A stretch of DNA of 64,000 nt from Bombus terrestris (GCF_910591885.1 NC_063276.1:3906001-3970000), one strand, 5' to 3'. Shown: positions 21,006-32,300, counted from the first letter of the stretch. Notes: generated from the letters alone by a model not told the origin. Translations and numbers: made by a program.

Positions 21006-21232
21006 ACATGTCACTGGGGAACTTGTAGAACTTTGTAGAAAGAAATGTTGCTTAAATTATTATTTTTGTAAAAAAAATGATGCAACTAAAACTTACACGT
21101 TAATAACAATTTATTTTAGAAGGTGTATTAAAAATACCTTCATATGATAAATAAGGGTAGTAGATAATACTAATTGTAATAATAATAATAATATTAATTG
21201 TATAATAGTAATTGTGAATAATAATAATAATA
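21006..21232 (-). repeat. Inverted-duplication flank (partner at 11563-11773)
   Basis: Reverse complement of the sequence right of the 11.4-kb MITE, lying between MITE copies 5 and 6. It has an (AAT)n expansion next to the MITE (about 21178-21230) that the partner lacks, and lacks the partner's 37-bp tandem duplication. Confidence 0.85.
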
Positions 21233-21411
21233 TTAGGTTGTCCGAATAGTTTCTTTCGTTTCATAAGGTGACAATAGACGAGCGACAATTTCTCTTCTAT
21301 TATATTTCTATTATTATGGTGGTGCATAATTCAATAAACTAATATAAAACAAAAAGCATTGTGCGTCTATTATTTCCTTATAAAACGAAAGAAATTTCTC
21401 GGACAACCTAA
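21233..21411 (-). mobile_element. Mariner-derived MITE, copy 6 (complete)
   Basis: A 179-bp element flanked by TA (21231-21232 and 21412-21413), with ends TTAGGTTGTCCGAATAGT and TTCTCGGACAACCTAA. Inverted and about 30 bp shorter relative to the 11.4-kb copy: a block around AATTAGGTATGATCCAT is missing. Confidence 0.93.
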
Positions 21412-21413
21412 TA

Positions 21414-22379
21414 TATTAGGAGCCTAGCTATTTGCACCATTTATGATCTTTCCTTCAGTTAATGAGAAATATTTTCTCTTAAATACACGATAATGTTGCG
21501 AATGTTGCATAACGCGTGCTCCTATTGTTTATTGTCATTTTATTGTTAGACGTTTCTATAAGTAGATTGATTAGAATAGAGTAGTTAGTAATTGCAGATA
21601 CAGATAATAGACAGATAGACAATGGACAGATAATAGAAGTTCAACTATCGTCCAGTTAATTAAACACTGTTAAAATATTGTTTGTACGAATGGAATTTAT
21701 ATAAACGAAGCTGCACTGTATAAGCGTCACTCTCAAACATAGTCAATTATATTTTCAATGTTACAAAATAATAGCTAGTATATGATAAAGTAAAAAATAT
21801 TATACCACGTCATAAACGAATTATATTTATTTATTTATTTAATTAAGTCGATGTTTCTTTCGAAATCATTGCAAGTTGCTGCTTAGCAATGTGAAAAAGT
21901 CTCACATTTGCCTCTATCGAATGAAATAATCTCTACGTCGCGTAAAATGGTGTTGAACAACGAATAGGTTGAGTTTATGCTGTTTGAAAAATATTACAAG
22001 TAGACGAACGAATAAAAACCAAAGTTTGAGACCACCAAAGCGTGCGAGCCTCGTTGGAAATCGATTAATCAAACAGTTTTCCAATTTACTGAACGTCGCT
22101 TTAAAAATTTACGAAACGATGACAGTTGAAAAAGTATTCACACGCCAAAAACACCTATTCTTAAAAATCATAAATAAATGCTGGTTGGTCTAAGATAAAA
22201 ATTCATAAAAATCTTCCCTTCAGTCTTCCCTCCAGTCAGTGAAAAATCCACCAAGTTCACTAACATTTCTTTGTAAATTTGAAAAAGCCTCTAAAATTTA
22301 CATCTTTTCAGTTATTCCGTTATTTTGACGCGTCATGAGTGTAAGTACACTAACGTACGTATCTTAGGGAAAAAATGTC
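21414..22379. other. Unassigned AT-rich sequence
   Basis: A few ATAGACAGATAG-type near-repeats at about 21596-21640 and a TTTATTTATTTATT run at about 21827. No genes are recognised. Confidence 0.5.
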
Positions 22380-22640
22380 GTGTCGTGAAAAGTATCAGAG
22401 ACACCGGGTTGTCGATGAAGGAGGCGATCGATTGGACCTAGTAACCCAAGGATAACGAAGAGGACAGAGGCCACGAAGCTTGCAGTCGTCTTTCCACAGG
22501 GTTGCAGGAGAGACGTTTGCTCCCAGGGGGGATGGAGGCCGAAGTGATCCCGTTGTGGCGCCAGGGCTGGCAAAACGGCCAAACAAAAGTCGGCCCTCGT
22601 CGGCTGTGGTCAGCCGATTGCTAAACGCGCCTACCTCTAG
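22380..22640. promoter_or_regulatory. GC-rich island, possible regulatory element
   Basis: Sharply delimited GC-rich block with CCCAGGGGGG, GTGGCGCCAGGGC, GGCTGTGGTCAGCC (an imperfect palindrome) and AGGTGGCCCCG. Frames are open on both strands but match no known family. Possibly a conserved cis element. Confidence 0.3.
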
Positions 22641-23439
22641 GTGGCCCCGTAATGATATCGGCTCCGAATACCTAATCACTGTTATATAGAAATTAATAAA
22701 GCGTGCGGTCGTCTCGGGCGTTTTTCGCAGCGTCACGCGACCCTTTGAATCCCTCTGTTCCGTGCGATTGAGTTATCCCGTGCAGTGATTTTGAAATGTC
22801 AGATCCAAGTGATTATTAGAAAACGCGGCTGTTATACTTCTTAATGGAAAAGAAATCTGTGATTTAGCAATTTTATTTAAGAACCAGCGAGGAAGATTAA
22901 ATATTTTGAAGAGAATCTCTGATTAAGAGAACTATGGTTCCATGGAACATGTACAATAATTCTAAAAAATATCATGGAGTTTCGAAGAACTCAAGGTTAA
23001 CTGAAAACGAAAGAAAATGGAACAGTTGTCCGTCAATTTTCTGTACGTGGAAAGCTCGATACGTAGGTTTTGCTTCGTTTCCTTGTAATTCTTTTATTCA
23101 GAGGCTCCTCCTCGTTACTCTCTTTTTAAGAATAATTCGTACGAAGAATATCGTAATTTTTTTTACGGAATTGCATGGGATAAAAGCGGCGAACATCCTC
23201 TGGGACAGATGACTATAGGTGACTACAGGCAATGGTGAAAAATATGAAACGCATATAGAGAAAAATTATTTATCAACCCGAAAACTCTCTTTCGTCGACT
23301 AAGGTAATCGAAGAAATTGATTACGGTTTCTCAATCGACTCGTCTTTCCGACTAACAGCCTGACCAAATCGCCTTTGGAATCTTCGATTGATTGAAAGTG
23401 CCATCGAATAATCAACACGCAGCTTTTCTCTGCTCGCGA
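22641..23439. other. Unassigned sequence
   Basis: Nothing recognised. Confidence 0.5.
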
Positions 23440-23880
23440 GCAAAGAAACGAAGCGGCGTAGCAAGGGTGGGCTGTTGGGGGTTGGTTTTTACGCACGAGC
23501 TACACTCCCCGATGAAGGAGGAAACATCGATCCCGCGTGCTCGCACAAACACACGCGTACGACGGTCCACGCTCGCTGGGACGCGCTTTTTGGGGGCGAA
23601 AACCGTTCCGTATAAAAGGGGGATGAAGTCTTATGGGGTCGCGTCTTTATGCGAAAGCATTCCGCGGGTTCTCATGCCGGTTTTACGAATTCTGCCTTCA
23701 AATCTCCCCTCTCCGACCCCTTTGCCGAGGATTCCTTGCGCTTCCATCGTCCCTTCGGGGCCGCCTTGGTCCAGCACAAAGGGGAAAATACTGAAATAAA
23801 AAGGGCCGTGGCCTTTCTTCCGCGCCGACAACCACCGCGGTGCAATAGTAATAGAAAAATAACAGAACCGGAGCAAACCA
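23440..23880. promoter_or_regulatory. GC-rich island with a TATA-like box
   Basis: Contains GTATAAAAGGGGGA (23611-23624) downstream of a CpG-rich stretch with CGCGTACGACG and CACACGCG. A TATAAAAG with GC-rich surroundings could mark a core promoter on the + strand, but no convincing coding exon follows. Confidence 0.3.
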
Positions 23881-24539
23881 GGCCAAGCCAGTGTTGTCTC
23901 TAGCAACTACGGAGCAGAATGTTTTTAGCGTGTTCGGTCTTGCCCAGTTTCTAGAGTATGCTGTTTCGAAGCAACCACGAGACTGGTTTTTTCGTTTAAG
24001 ATTTTTCACGCAGACTATTTTTCGATCCTCTGAAGTCTGAGGTTTTTCCATGTACTTTCAGAAACATAGTTTGCCTAAGCGCTAAATCGGCCAATATTTT
24101 CCTTCCTATGTTAAAACGAGCTTGGAATGTGTGAGTAATTATCTTCGTACGATCGTAAGCGCTGAGCAATTACTATGTCGTCATATTTTGTAGGATCGTT
24201 TACTTGGCATGACGAGATACTTTGTCTTATCTCGTTGATAGATTAAGATGATTTTTAGGATAGTTTGTTCTATTTAAGATACCGTTTGGTATGGGTTACT
24301 TCGTTTAAGATGGTTTTCAATCGGACCAAACGCGAGGATAGTCGATCGGTTTGTTTCCTGAAAAGCTCGAATCACAGTCAGCGAATTATTAGTTCAAACA
24401 TATGCAGTTCCACTACGATATGATACAGTATACAATAGAGACGTTATTGTATTAATTTGCACCTAAGATATCGACATATTCGATATTTCACGATCGATAC
24501 TTCGTTCTCTACTCAAATATCGAAGTAGGTTTTACGACC
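23881..24539. other. Unassigned sequence
   Basis: AT-rich. A block of AAGATNNTTTT near-repeats lies at about 24245-24315. Confidence 0.5.
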
Positions 24540-25200
24540 GGAACGAAAGTTGGAGAAGATCGCCGGCCGCAAAGCGTTGCTTTTATATTTCGAAATATTA
24601 ATACCAGCTACCGATAAACCGATTAATCGTAAAAATACGTTCGTCCGCAAGAATCCATGGAGCACGAGGCCCAACCTCCGCTGTAAACGATATCGCATCC
24701 GGCGAGCAAAGTCCGAGTCGCGTCCTCGAGACACGATCGAAGCTCGTAGCGAGCGAAAATAAACGTCCGCGCGATTGAATCGCGCGATTCCGCACGAGAA
24801 ACGGTCCTCTCTTCGGTATCGATTCGAAGTTGGCGACGCCGGCGACGCTGGTTCGGGGGTGGTTGAATTTCGCCTGGACCCAAGGCTTTCCACGGAAAAG
24901 CGTGGAACGGAGGCCTCAACAAAAGTTTCACAGTCGAGGAGCCGGCGACAATGGCCGAACGAGATAAAGAGAAAAAGGAGAGAGACGGAGAGACAGCAGT
25001 ACGGTTTAGCGCTGAATGCGGATGTCGCTAATTTTCTGCCTTGTCCACGCAAGCTTCTGCTTAAACCTCGCCCGTCCCCCCCTTCCGCCGCGACCGGAAA
25101 ACGCAAACCGATGGTCCCTTTGCCGCGTCACGTTTCGCGGCGTTGCGAGATTCGGGACCAACCGACGCTTTGTTCGAATCGACCAATTGTACGGCATTGT
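24540..25200. promoter_or_regulatory. CpG-rich region open in many frames
   Basis: High CpG, with a GGCGACGCCGGCGACGCTGG short tandem near 24832 and a GAATCGCGCGATTC perfect palindrome at 24777-24790. Large overlapping frames exist on both strands (up to 197 codons on the minus strand), as expected from stop-poor CpG sequence. None has a recognised domain. Confidence 0.3.
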
Positions 25201-25629
25201 TGCTGTCGTCGGTTTTTCTACGAACGATTTTTCAGGATTTTCGTTGGGCAGAGGATGTTCGTAGAAGGTTGATAAAATTTAATGTCGATGTACACGGGGT
25301 TGATGACGCGATTTGTGATAACAGCGTGAGAATTTGCAAAACATCGTACACATTATATAACTCATTGGGATCGTAGATTCACAGACTGAAATATTGTTGA
25401 ATATAAATATATGAAATATTGTTGATGTTGTTGAAAACATTTTAAAGTTTCATTCGCTCTGTAACGAGACATAAACGTCATGATTATGATGGCTAAGATT
25501 AGAAGCCAACTTGGAAATGTACGTAGAAGTTAGAAGGTATTCGTTGAAGATGTATTTAGTGTAAGAAAATGGAGTAAAATATTAATTGGATTTGCATTTA
25601 GGTGGTTAACGTGACTTGAAAATATTAGA
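25201..25629. other. Unassigned AT-rich sequence
   Basis: ATATTGTTGATGTTGTTGA at about 25416 resembles the unit of the following minisatellite and may be a decayed edge copy. Confidence 0.4.
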
Positions 25630-26815
25630 TTTTTCGAATATCATTGATGTCAGTTTGTAAGATGTTGATAGAAACTAAGGGTGTCTCTTCTGAACTACGA
25701 GGGTATCAGCTGTCATTGATGTCCACTTACAGATGTAAAATGTTGACAGGGATTAAAGAAGTTTCATTTCAAACCCAAAGACCTCACCTATCGTTGATGT
25801 CTACCTACGTACGTAAAATGTTGATGAAAGCCAAAGGCGTCTCATCTCAACCATAAGAGCAGCATCTATCATTGCTGTTCACCTGAACATGTAAAATGTT
25901 GATGGAAGCTAAAGACGTCTCATCTCAACCATAAGAGTAGCATCTATCATTAATGTTCACCTGAACATGTAAAATGTTGATGAAAACTAAAGGCATCTGA
26001 TCTCAAACATTAGAGTAGCGTCTACCATTGATATTCACTTACACGTATGTGTAAATGTTAATAAAAACTAAAATTGTCTTGTCTCAACTACAAAGGCATC
26101 ACCTATCGTTGATGTTCGCTTGCACATATAAAATGTTGATGAAAACTAAAGGCATCTGATCTCAAACATTAGAGTAGCGTCTACCATTGATGTTCACTTA
26201 CACGTATGTGTAAATGTTGATAAAAACTAAAATTGTCTTGTCTCAATTACAAAGACATCACCTATTGTTGATGTTCGCTTGCACATGTAAAATGTTGATA
26301 AAAGCTGAAGGCATTTCATCTTAACCATAAGAGTAGCATATATCATTGATGTTCACCTGAACATGTAAAATGTTGATGGAAGCTGAAGACGTTTCATCTC
26401 AACCATAAGAGTAGCATCTATCATTAATGTTCACCTGAATATGTAAAATGTTGATGAAAGCTAAAGACATTTCATCTCAAACATTAGAGTAGCGTCTACC
26501 ATTGATGTCCACTTACACATATGTGTAAAATGTTGATGAAAACTAAAAACATCTCATCTCAAACATAAGAGTAGCGTCTACCATTGATGTCCACATACAC
26601 ATACGTGTAAAAAGTTGATGAAAACTAAAATTGTCTCGTCTCAACTACAAAGACTTGATCGTTGATGTTCTCTTACACACATGAAGTATTGATAAAAGCT
26701 AAAAGCGTCTCATCTCAAACATAAGAGTAGCATCTATCATTGAGGTCTACCTGCATAAATAAACTGTTGATAAAAACCAAAGACGTCGTGTCTCAACTAG
26801 AAGGGTAGCTTCGAT
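25630..26815. repeat. Minisatellite, 78-bp unit, 15 copies, with higher-order repeats
   Basis: The TGTTGAT anchor recurs at 25663, 25741, 25819, 25897, 25975, 26056, 26134, 26215, 26293, 26371, 26449, 26531, about 26613, 26687 and 26765. Steps are 78 bp, with some of 81-82 and one of about 74. The unit order is CATCTATCATTGATGTTCAC, then TGcACATGTAAAATGTTGAT, GAAAACTAAAGACGTCTCAT and CTCAACCATAAGAGTAG. Units 4-6 resemble units 10-12 more than their neighbours (offset 474 bp), and units 5-6 resemble 7-8. This is evidence of multi-unit exchange. 78 is a multiple of 3, and a frame covers the first three units (25644-25856), but later units carry stops and phase shifts. Confidence 0.96.
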
Positions 26816-27129
26816 TTTCAAGCTACTAACGATCTTTTTTACGAAGATCGTTTTTGATCAAGTCAGATCAACGATACGCTAAGGCACTGCTATACTACAC
26901 AAGCCATGACTTTGTTATTTCAGCCGCATCTATCTCGTACCTTTCTGGCCAATTTCTGTTTGGTCCTTTTATGTCACTCTTCAACAACGTCTTTATCAAC
27001 GTTTTTACACATACATATATTCCATGGATCGCCAAGCCATAAACGTTGACAACGTGGCGACGAAACTGAGGATCCTGAAGGAACTCGACGAGGAATCTAC
27101 CCGAAAATAGAAGACACTGGAACAATGAA
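26816..27129. other. Unassigned sequence
   Basis: A short AAGCTACTAACGATCTTTTTTACGAAGATCG segment (about 26819) contains a CGATCTT...AAGATCG inverted repeat. Otherwise nothing. Confidence 0.45.
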
Positions 27130-27400
27130 CCGTGGTAGCTGCTGGCCGCGCGATTTCACGTGGAACGGGTCGTGTAACGTGGTGACATGTCACCCCGTGC
27201 CCCGCCCGGCTACTGGAAATAACCCCTTATTATCCGAGGCACTCCCACCAGGTCGCACGCGGCCCGGTATTCGCCGCGGCTCTCGCAGCCATTGTGAAAC
27301 CGCGGCTGCCGCGTTTCCACGGCCGCTCTTCGACGTCTGTCATTAATTCCGCTTTGGCCCCGGTGACGTGCCTCCATTATGAATGCACGCGCCGCGGGAA
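27130..27400. promoter_or_regulatory. GC-rich island with a perfect 14-bp palindrome
   Basis: Contains GGTGACATGTCACC (27181-27194), a perfect palindrome built of TGACA half-sites of the kind bound by TALE homeodomain proteins, then GCGCCGCGG, CCGCGGCTGCCGCG and GGTGACGTGCC (CRE-like). CpG-dense and sharply bounded. A likely candidate enhancer; binding is inferred only from motif type. Confidence 0.4.
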
Positions 27401-27494
27401 ATAAAAAAAAGGAGAAAAGAGAGAAGAAAAAAGAATAGGAAGACGGACTGAGAGAACCGGCGGAACACCGGTACGATCAACGTGGTTGATTCAC

Positions 27495-27530
27495 GAGAGA
27501 AAGAGAAAAAGAGAGAGAGAGAGAGAGAAG
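27495..27530. repeat. (GA)n microsatellite
   Basis: An interrupted GA/GAAA tract passing into pure GAGAGA. Confidence 0.95.
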
Positions 27531-28822
27531 GGAGAGGAGCTAGTGAAATCGGCTACGAGCGACCTTAACCCGAATTCGAACGTGGGACTCGTTTTTACCA
27601 CCGTGATTGATCGTTTGCTTTTTCTTTTTTTCTTTCTGAGTTTGTTCGAGAATCGGAACTCCTCGTGTTCGATGTTTAATACGATAAAGTTTCGAACTTG
27701 ATACGCGCTGGCTCGGGAAGGTGGTCGATTTCTTGGTATGGAAAAGATTTATGTTCGTATTCCGATGTATCGTGTGGAATATTTTAAAATTTTACTAATT
27801 CTTTTTCTTAATGCACGTTAATATGGTCAATAATGTAAGTGGATAATTTGCGAAATTTGATAATTTCACGAATGGAAGTAAAGAAATGGTACGCAAACAG
27901 GTTTCATCTACTAAATACACGGTGATCCTAAATTCGTGGTACGAGCGAAGTCAGAAAGGTTTCATGAGTTAAAGTAAGACGAAAATAGAGAATAAAGAAA
28001 TTGCGTTGGAGGTTTTGGTTTTTGAGAAGATCGAGGTTGAAAACTAGATCGAAGGTCGAGTACACGTGGTGCTTGGTACACACGGTGCTAAATATAAGCT
28101 GTCGATTGATTTTTGGGAAATTTGGCTCGAAGAATACAATAAAAATTCTTCGTTTGAAAAGTCATTTTTTCCAATCCTCTCTCGAACGCTGCTCGAAAAA
28201 CGAGTCGTCCTCGCAACGCGACTGCCGCTTAATAACTCGTTTTCCTCGAATCACGAAACAAAACGAAGGCAAAGTAAGACGAAAGGGAAGAAGAAGGAGA
28301 GCGAGCGGCGAGTGGTTGGGGCAGAGATAAAAGATAAATCACAGCCGGGTATCGGAATTACTCGTGGCCAGGAATCATGCAAATTTCGCGCAGAGGATTG
28401 TAACGAGCCGGATCCGCGTGGATCCATGGACCGATAAAGAAAGCACGGTTAACGAGTTATGATCGAATAATGATAAATTCTGCGAACTGGCCGTCCAGCT
28501 GCTGGCAATCGTTAAGCCTTGGCCGAACATCCCACCTCGGCTGTTTCGAGCTTTTTCTCGTCGCCGGCATCGCGATTAATGTCTTCATGCCGACCCACGA
28601 GCTATTCTATCCTTCTTCTTTGCTCCTACTCCATCTCCTTTTGTACGTCTCTTCGACTTTAATGCGTAACGAAAGGTACGTACGTCGCTGATAACGTCTC
28701 GCGTTAGGAAATTTCAGTCATTGACAGAGACCGCGGATGTTCATGGAAATTTTCATTTTCGTAAGCGCCATAGAGAAATAGAATCTAAGCAGAGATTTCC
28801 TCGCTTGTTTCACGCGTTACTA
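27531..28822. other. Unassigned sequence
   Basis: A purine-rich frame (28066-28437) and others are open but unrecognised. GGATCCGCGTGGATCC, an interrupted palindrome, lies at 28410-28425. Confidence 0.5.
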
Positions 28823-28903
28823 TTGGTTTGGCAACTAAGTGATTGCGGATTTTGTCATTAGGTGGTATCGACGCAATCCGCAATCAATTAGTTGCCAATC
28901 CAA
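28823..28903. mobile_element. Second mariner-type foldback MITE (81 bp, complete)
   Basis: TA flanks both sides (28821-28822 and 28904-28905). The ends TTGGTTTGGCAACTAAGTGA and, inverted, TTGGATTGGCAACTAATTGA form an approximately 31-bp imperfect inverted repeat ending in TTGCGGATT. The 'GGCAACTAAgTgATTGCGG' end is of the type found in mariner-family elements. The central ATTTTGTCATTAGGTGGTAT is shared with the 48.7-kb relic. Non-coding. Confidence 0.9.
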
Positions 28904-28905
28904 TA

Positions 28906-29302
28906 GATATTTGTGCAAATTCGTATCTGCGAATATAATTAGAAAAGCGGAGACGCGATGGGCGATTAATTCACTCGAATATTGTAACAAGTATCGTCGT
29001 TTGGATATTTCATTTTCTTTTTGTGTATTACGCGCACTCTATGCATTTTTGCATCTTCAAATATTTCCTATAATTTGCACAGAGACCATTGTACCAGTCG
29101 AGGCTTCAAAAATTCCTTTATCTTTGTACAAAAAGTTTCCTTGGCAAGAAATCGTCGCAGTCGTGTGTTCCTCTTTATTCAAAAATGTGTGGAGGACAGG
29201 GTATATCGAAAGTTTGACCGTGAGATTCATTTGTGGTTATCGTTTGTTGTCGTATCCGTCGAATTTATTTAAAATAATGAATTAAGGTACAGCCTATAAT
29301 CG
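28906..29302. other. Unassigned sequence
   Basis: A + frame (28839-29285) runs out of the MITE into AT-rich sequence and has no recognised domain; treated as chance. Confidence 0.5.
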
Positions 29303-29605
29303 CTGGGTCGTTAATACAGAGTATAAAATCGCGGATGAATACTCGATAAATGTTCGTCGCGTAACTCGGTAGATCGCTCGTTGATACTCGTAGATACTCG
29401 ATGATACTGTTAGATAGTGTACTCTTTTGGTTGCGTCGGTTTATTTATACTGGTCAGGGAGGGGGGTGGGGTCGGAAGATTCAAATTCGTCTGTGTTCGA
29501 CGATTCTAAGGAGTCTGATTGTTCTTGCATTACTTGTATCCTAACGATCTCGATAAAACAACTATATGATTAGAATTGTCCACGTGTGACTCACGTGCCG
29601 CTACA
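29303..29605 (-). mobile_element. Possible solo LTR (minus strand)
   Basis: Read on the minus strand it starts TGTAGCGGCACGTGAG, has a GTATAAATAA box (about 29445-29436), and an ACAGTATCATC initiator-like site about 30 bp downstream. Downstream come GATACTCGTAGATACTCG-type near-repeats and a second TATA-like ATTTTATACT (about 29330). TG...CA ends are possible with the right boundary at ACGACCCA (29303). Flanking 5-mers match only partly, so target duplication is not demonstrated. No coding part is present. Confidence 0.3.
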
Positions 29606-31206
29606 AATGCTAAACATCAATTTTTGTAATCCTTCCTCGTCGATGAAATTCGTCGTTGTTTCTGTGACAAAACGGCTGCATTTATTTTTCCTTATTTAAA
29701 GTTGGCAAACGTCGATCTTTGAAATTGTTCCGCGTTGACGAAATTCATCGTTCGCTTGGAATACGATCGGTGAAACTTGGTGAAAACGAAACGCATAACG
29801 CGTCGCAGCGGGGAGTTGTCGAGGCTGGAGCGGATACGTAGCTGGAAATTATAAATTACAGAGCTGGCGCGGAAGCGAGCCGGAGGCGCATAATACGCGC
29901 GGCCGGCGCGAATCGCAGCCACTGAATGTCTGATGCGCAATCAATGTCAGCTGACATTCGCCGGCCGTGAAACGAGCCGCATTGTGTTCCACGTTGCGGC
30001 CTGCGTTCAACCTCTACAGCCCCCATTCCCCCTACAGCCCCCTCCCTACCGTTTCCACTGGAAAACGCGCCAACCTACCACCCATCGACGATTCTACCTA
30101 TCGCGAGTATTATTTATTTCTCGTATGCCATGTTGCGTGTATCGCGTTAAGAAACTGCGAGTTAGAAGTGGAAAGAAGATAAAGATATTTGAAATACGCG
30201 GGTAAAGCAGAACGGACCAGAAAATATTTATCAAATAATTATATCATTTTAATTAGCAAATAAAATATCTCTTGAAGCGAATACTAGATTTCGGGAGAGT
30301 TGGTCAGAAGTTGGCCAGAAAAATCATTTTAATTAGTAAAAAAATCGAATATTTCTTCAAACGATTACTGGATTTTGGGACAAAGTTGATCGGATAAATA
30401 CGACGAGTTTGAAGTCATAGCGAGCTTTTTTTAAATCTATTCGACGCGAATCCTCTCTTCAAGATATCAACTTTCTTCACTTTCAAAACCTTGACAACGA
30501 GAAGATGTCCATAAATGTTTCTTGAGAAAAATGAATAACACAAATTCACTTAAAGAGGAACATTTTTGCTCGATGGTGTGGACTCTTGAACAAAGCTTGG
30601 AACAGATGGAAGCTTGCAAATGATCAATTTATTGCAATAAACTAGATCTAATCCCGAGTCATCGTACTTGCTAAAAACCAGACCATATTTCTTTTCGGGT
30701 AGGACAGACATATGTTAAGAAGGTGTTACAATATTCCACGACAGTTGCATTCTTGCACAACTTCACAAGAGAGATTCATCATTTGCTCGCTCTAATTCGT
30801 AACTTTTCCAACCCAATTTTCCAAAGAGATCTAATCAACCAATCCACGTCGTTGATATAAAGAATACAAATTTACGATGATACACGAACAATGAAAATTC
30901 TACTGAGAAAGCGGCAAATATTCAGTTCCTTTAAGCCCCTGCACGAAATAACATTAGACGTCATAATCGTTTTAAACTCAAGTTTTCCCACTTTACAAAT
31001 TAGTGGAAATAGAACAGTTAAGAAGTGGAACGACGACCTGTTTAACGATCTGTTCCAAGCTTTTATTCGCTTCTTTTTCAAAGGAAAAAAAACCCACCCC
31101 TCTCTCTCTCTCTCTCTCTTCATTCAAAAACGAAAATTCCAGGAAATCCCCCTCCCCTCGCCAAACGAAGAGACGAGTATTTCCAGTCCTGGAACGGGGT
31201 TTTACC
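29606..31206. other. Unassigned, with a small CpG island (about 29880-30090) and a CT microsatellite
   Basis: The island has GCGCGGCCGGCGCG (a perfect palindrome within 29897-29910) and TGTCAGCTGACA (perfect 12-bp palindrome, 29945-29956). From 30200 to 31090 the sequence is AT-rich without recognised features. At about 30255 and 30345 a short near-repeat reads ATCATTTTAATTAG.AAA.AA. Confidence 0.4.
31100..31119. repeat. (CT)n microsatellite
   Basis: Ten CT units. Confidence 0.95.
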
Positions 31207-31322
31207 TCGAAGGGGGTTTGTCGCGTCACGATGGCGGGTCAGGGTGTTTCCTAAGGGCGTTTTTCAATCGGCGCTCACCTCAGTGACGGTTTCTAACAGA
31301 CGCCAGCCACGCCGAAGACAGG
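31207..31322. repeat. GC-rich repeat, copy A of a dispersed pair
   Basis: Shares with 32483-32600 the order AGGGGGTTT.TCGCG..CAC.ATGGCGGG, CAGGGTGTT.CCTAAGGGCGTTT, GGCGCTCACCTC (copy B: GGAGCTCACCTC) and a terminal ACGCCGAAGA. Most differences would change amino acids in the common open frame, so a coding duplication is unlikely. The pair is direct and about 1.28 kb apart. Confidence 0.85.
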
Positions 31323-32067
31323 CCGATTGACAACTCCACCTTAATATTTCTCTGCTGTAACGTTCGTGCGTTCGAATATTCCGTACATCTCTGCACTTTT
31401 ACATTTCACGTAAACGTATAAAAATCCACGGCTTATCGTTAATGGAGATCGTAACGAGACGAGCGAATATCTACGTTTGGAACAAGAAGAATTGGACTAA
31501 CATTTTTAATTTATTTTACTTTGAAACTTGGAAAGAATGTCGGAACAGTCGATGGGAGACACAAGTTTAGCATTTGGAGATGAGAGAAAACGTCGAAACC
31601 AGTGCGAAAATTCGCAGCTTGTAATTTTTCGTTGAAGAACGAAGCAAAAGAAAAGCTGGAAAAAGCTACTGAGAATAATCCACGACAAACGAGGAAGGTA
31701 ATTCGTGAGAAGTAAGTACAGTAAAAGTACGAACGCGTAATAAAAATGAGAAGCACAGCTTCCTATCAGGGTATAACTTCTACTCATCGAAAGCCGAGAA
31801 GATTGTTCAGCTAACGTTAACATTCTCCATCGTAATCATCGTAATTCGATAGCGCGTGTAAAATATCGCAAGCACTAATTGTTTCATCAAGCTGTTTCAT
31901 TGGTTACTTTATTAGTTCTTAGCCGATACCTCGTTAACTCAAACTTTCTTACCACGAGATTATTCCGATAATTTTCCCATTTCTGGAATTTTTTCTTCCA
32001 CCTAAACTACACGACGTCTTCTTCTTCCATCATTATTTAAAAAGCTAGTGATGCGTCCTAACATACA
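31323..32067. other. Unassigned AT-rich sequence
   Basis: Nothing recognised. Confidence 0.5.
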
Positions 32068-32300
32068 TTGGTTGCAAAAAATATTCCCATCCTATTTATA
32101 ATTGTATCTATCAATTACCCCAATTAGCTGAGTGCAAGCTCCCTTGTTATTATACTAAAAGTCATCGGAGCCTTGTAGTATAAAATGGTTGCAGAAAGTA
32201 TCAGCACACCATTCTACTTATAACATAATTGTTAATTACATATATCAGATGCAAGTACATCAAACTGGCTGAAATCATTTGCACAACACGAAACGACAGA
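32068..32300. repeat. Tandem pair, unit about 117 bp
   Basis: Two copies of TGGTTGCA.AAA.TAT...CAC..CATTCTA.TTATAA with offset 117 bp (32070 and 32187). The GGTTGCAAAAAATATTC start resembles ends seen in Tc1-type elements, but no TA-bounded inverted ends could be identified. Confidence 0.65.

Noticed and set aside
24513..25106. 197-codon open frame (-)
   Set aside because: CpG-rich region open in most frames on both strands; no domain.
25644..25856. Repeat protein encoded by the 78-bp array
   Set aside because: The frame covers only three units; later units have stops and 81-82 bp spacings that break phase.
25630..26815. Possible CRISPR array
   Set aside because: Repeats are contiguous 78-bp units with no alternating unique spacers, in a eukaryotic context.
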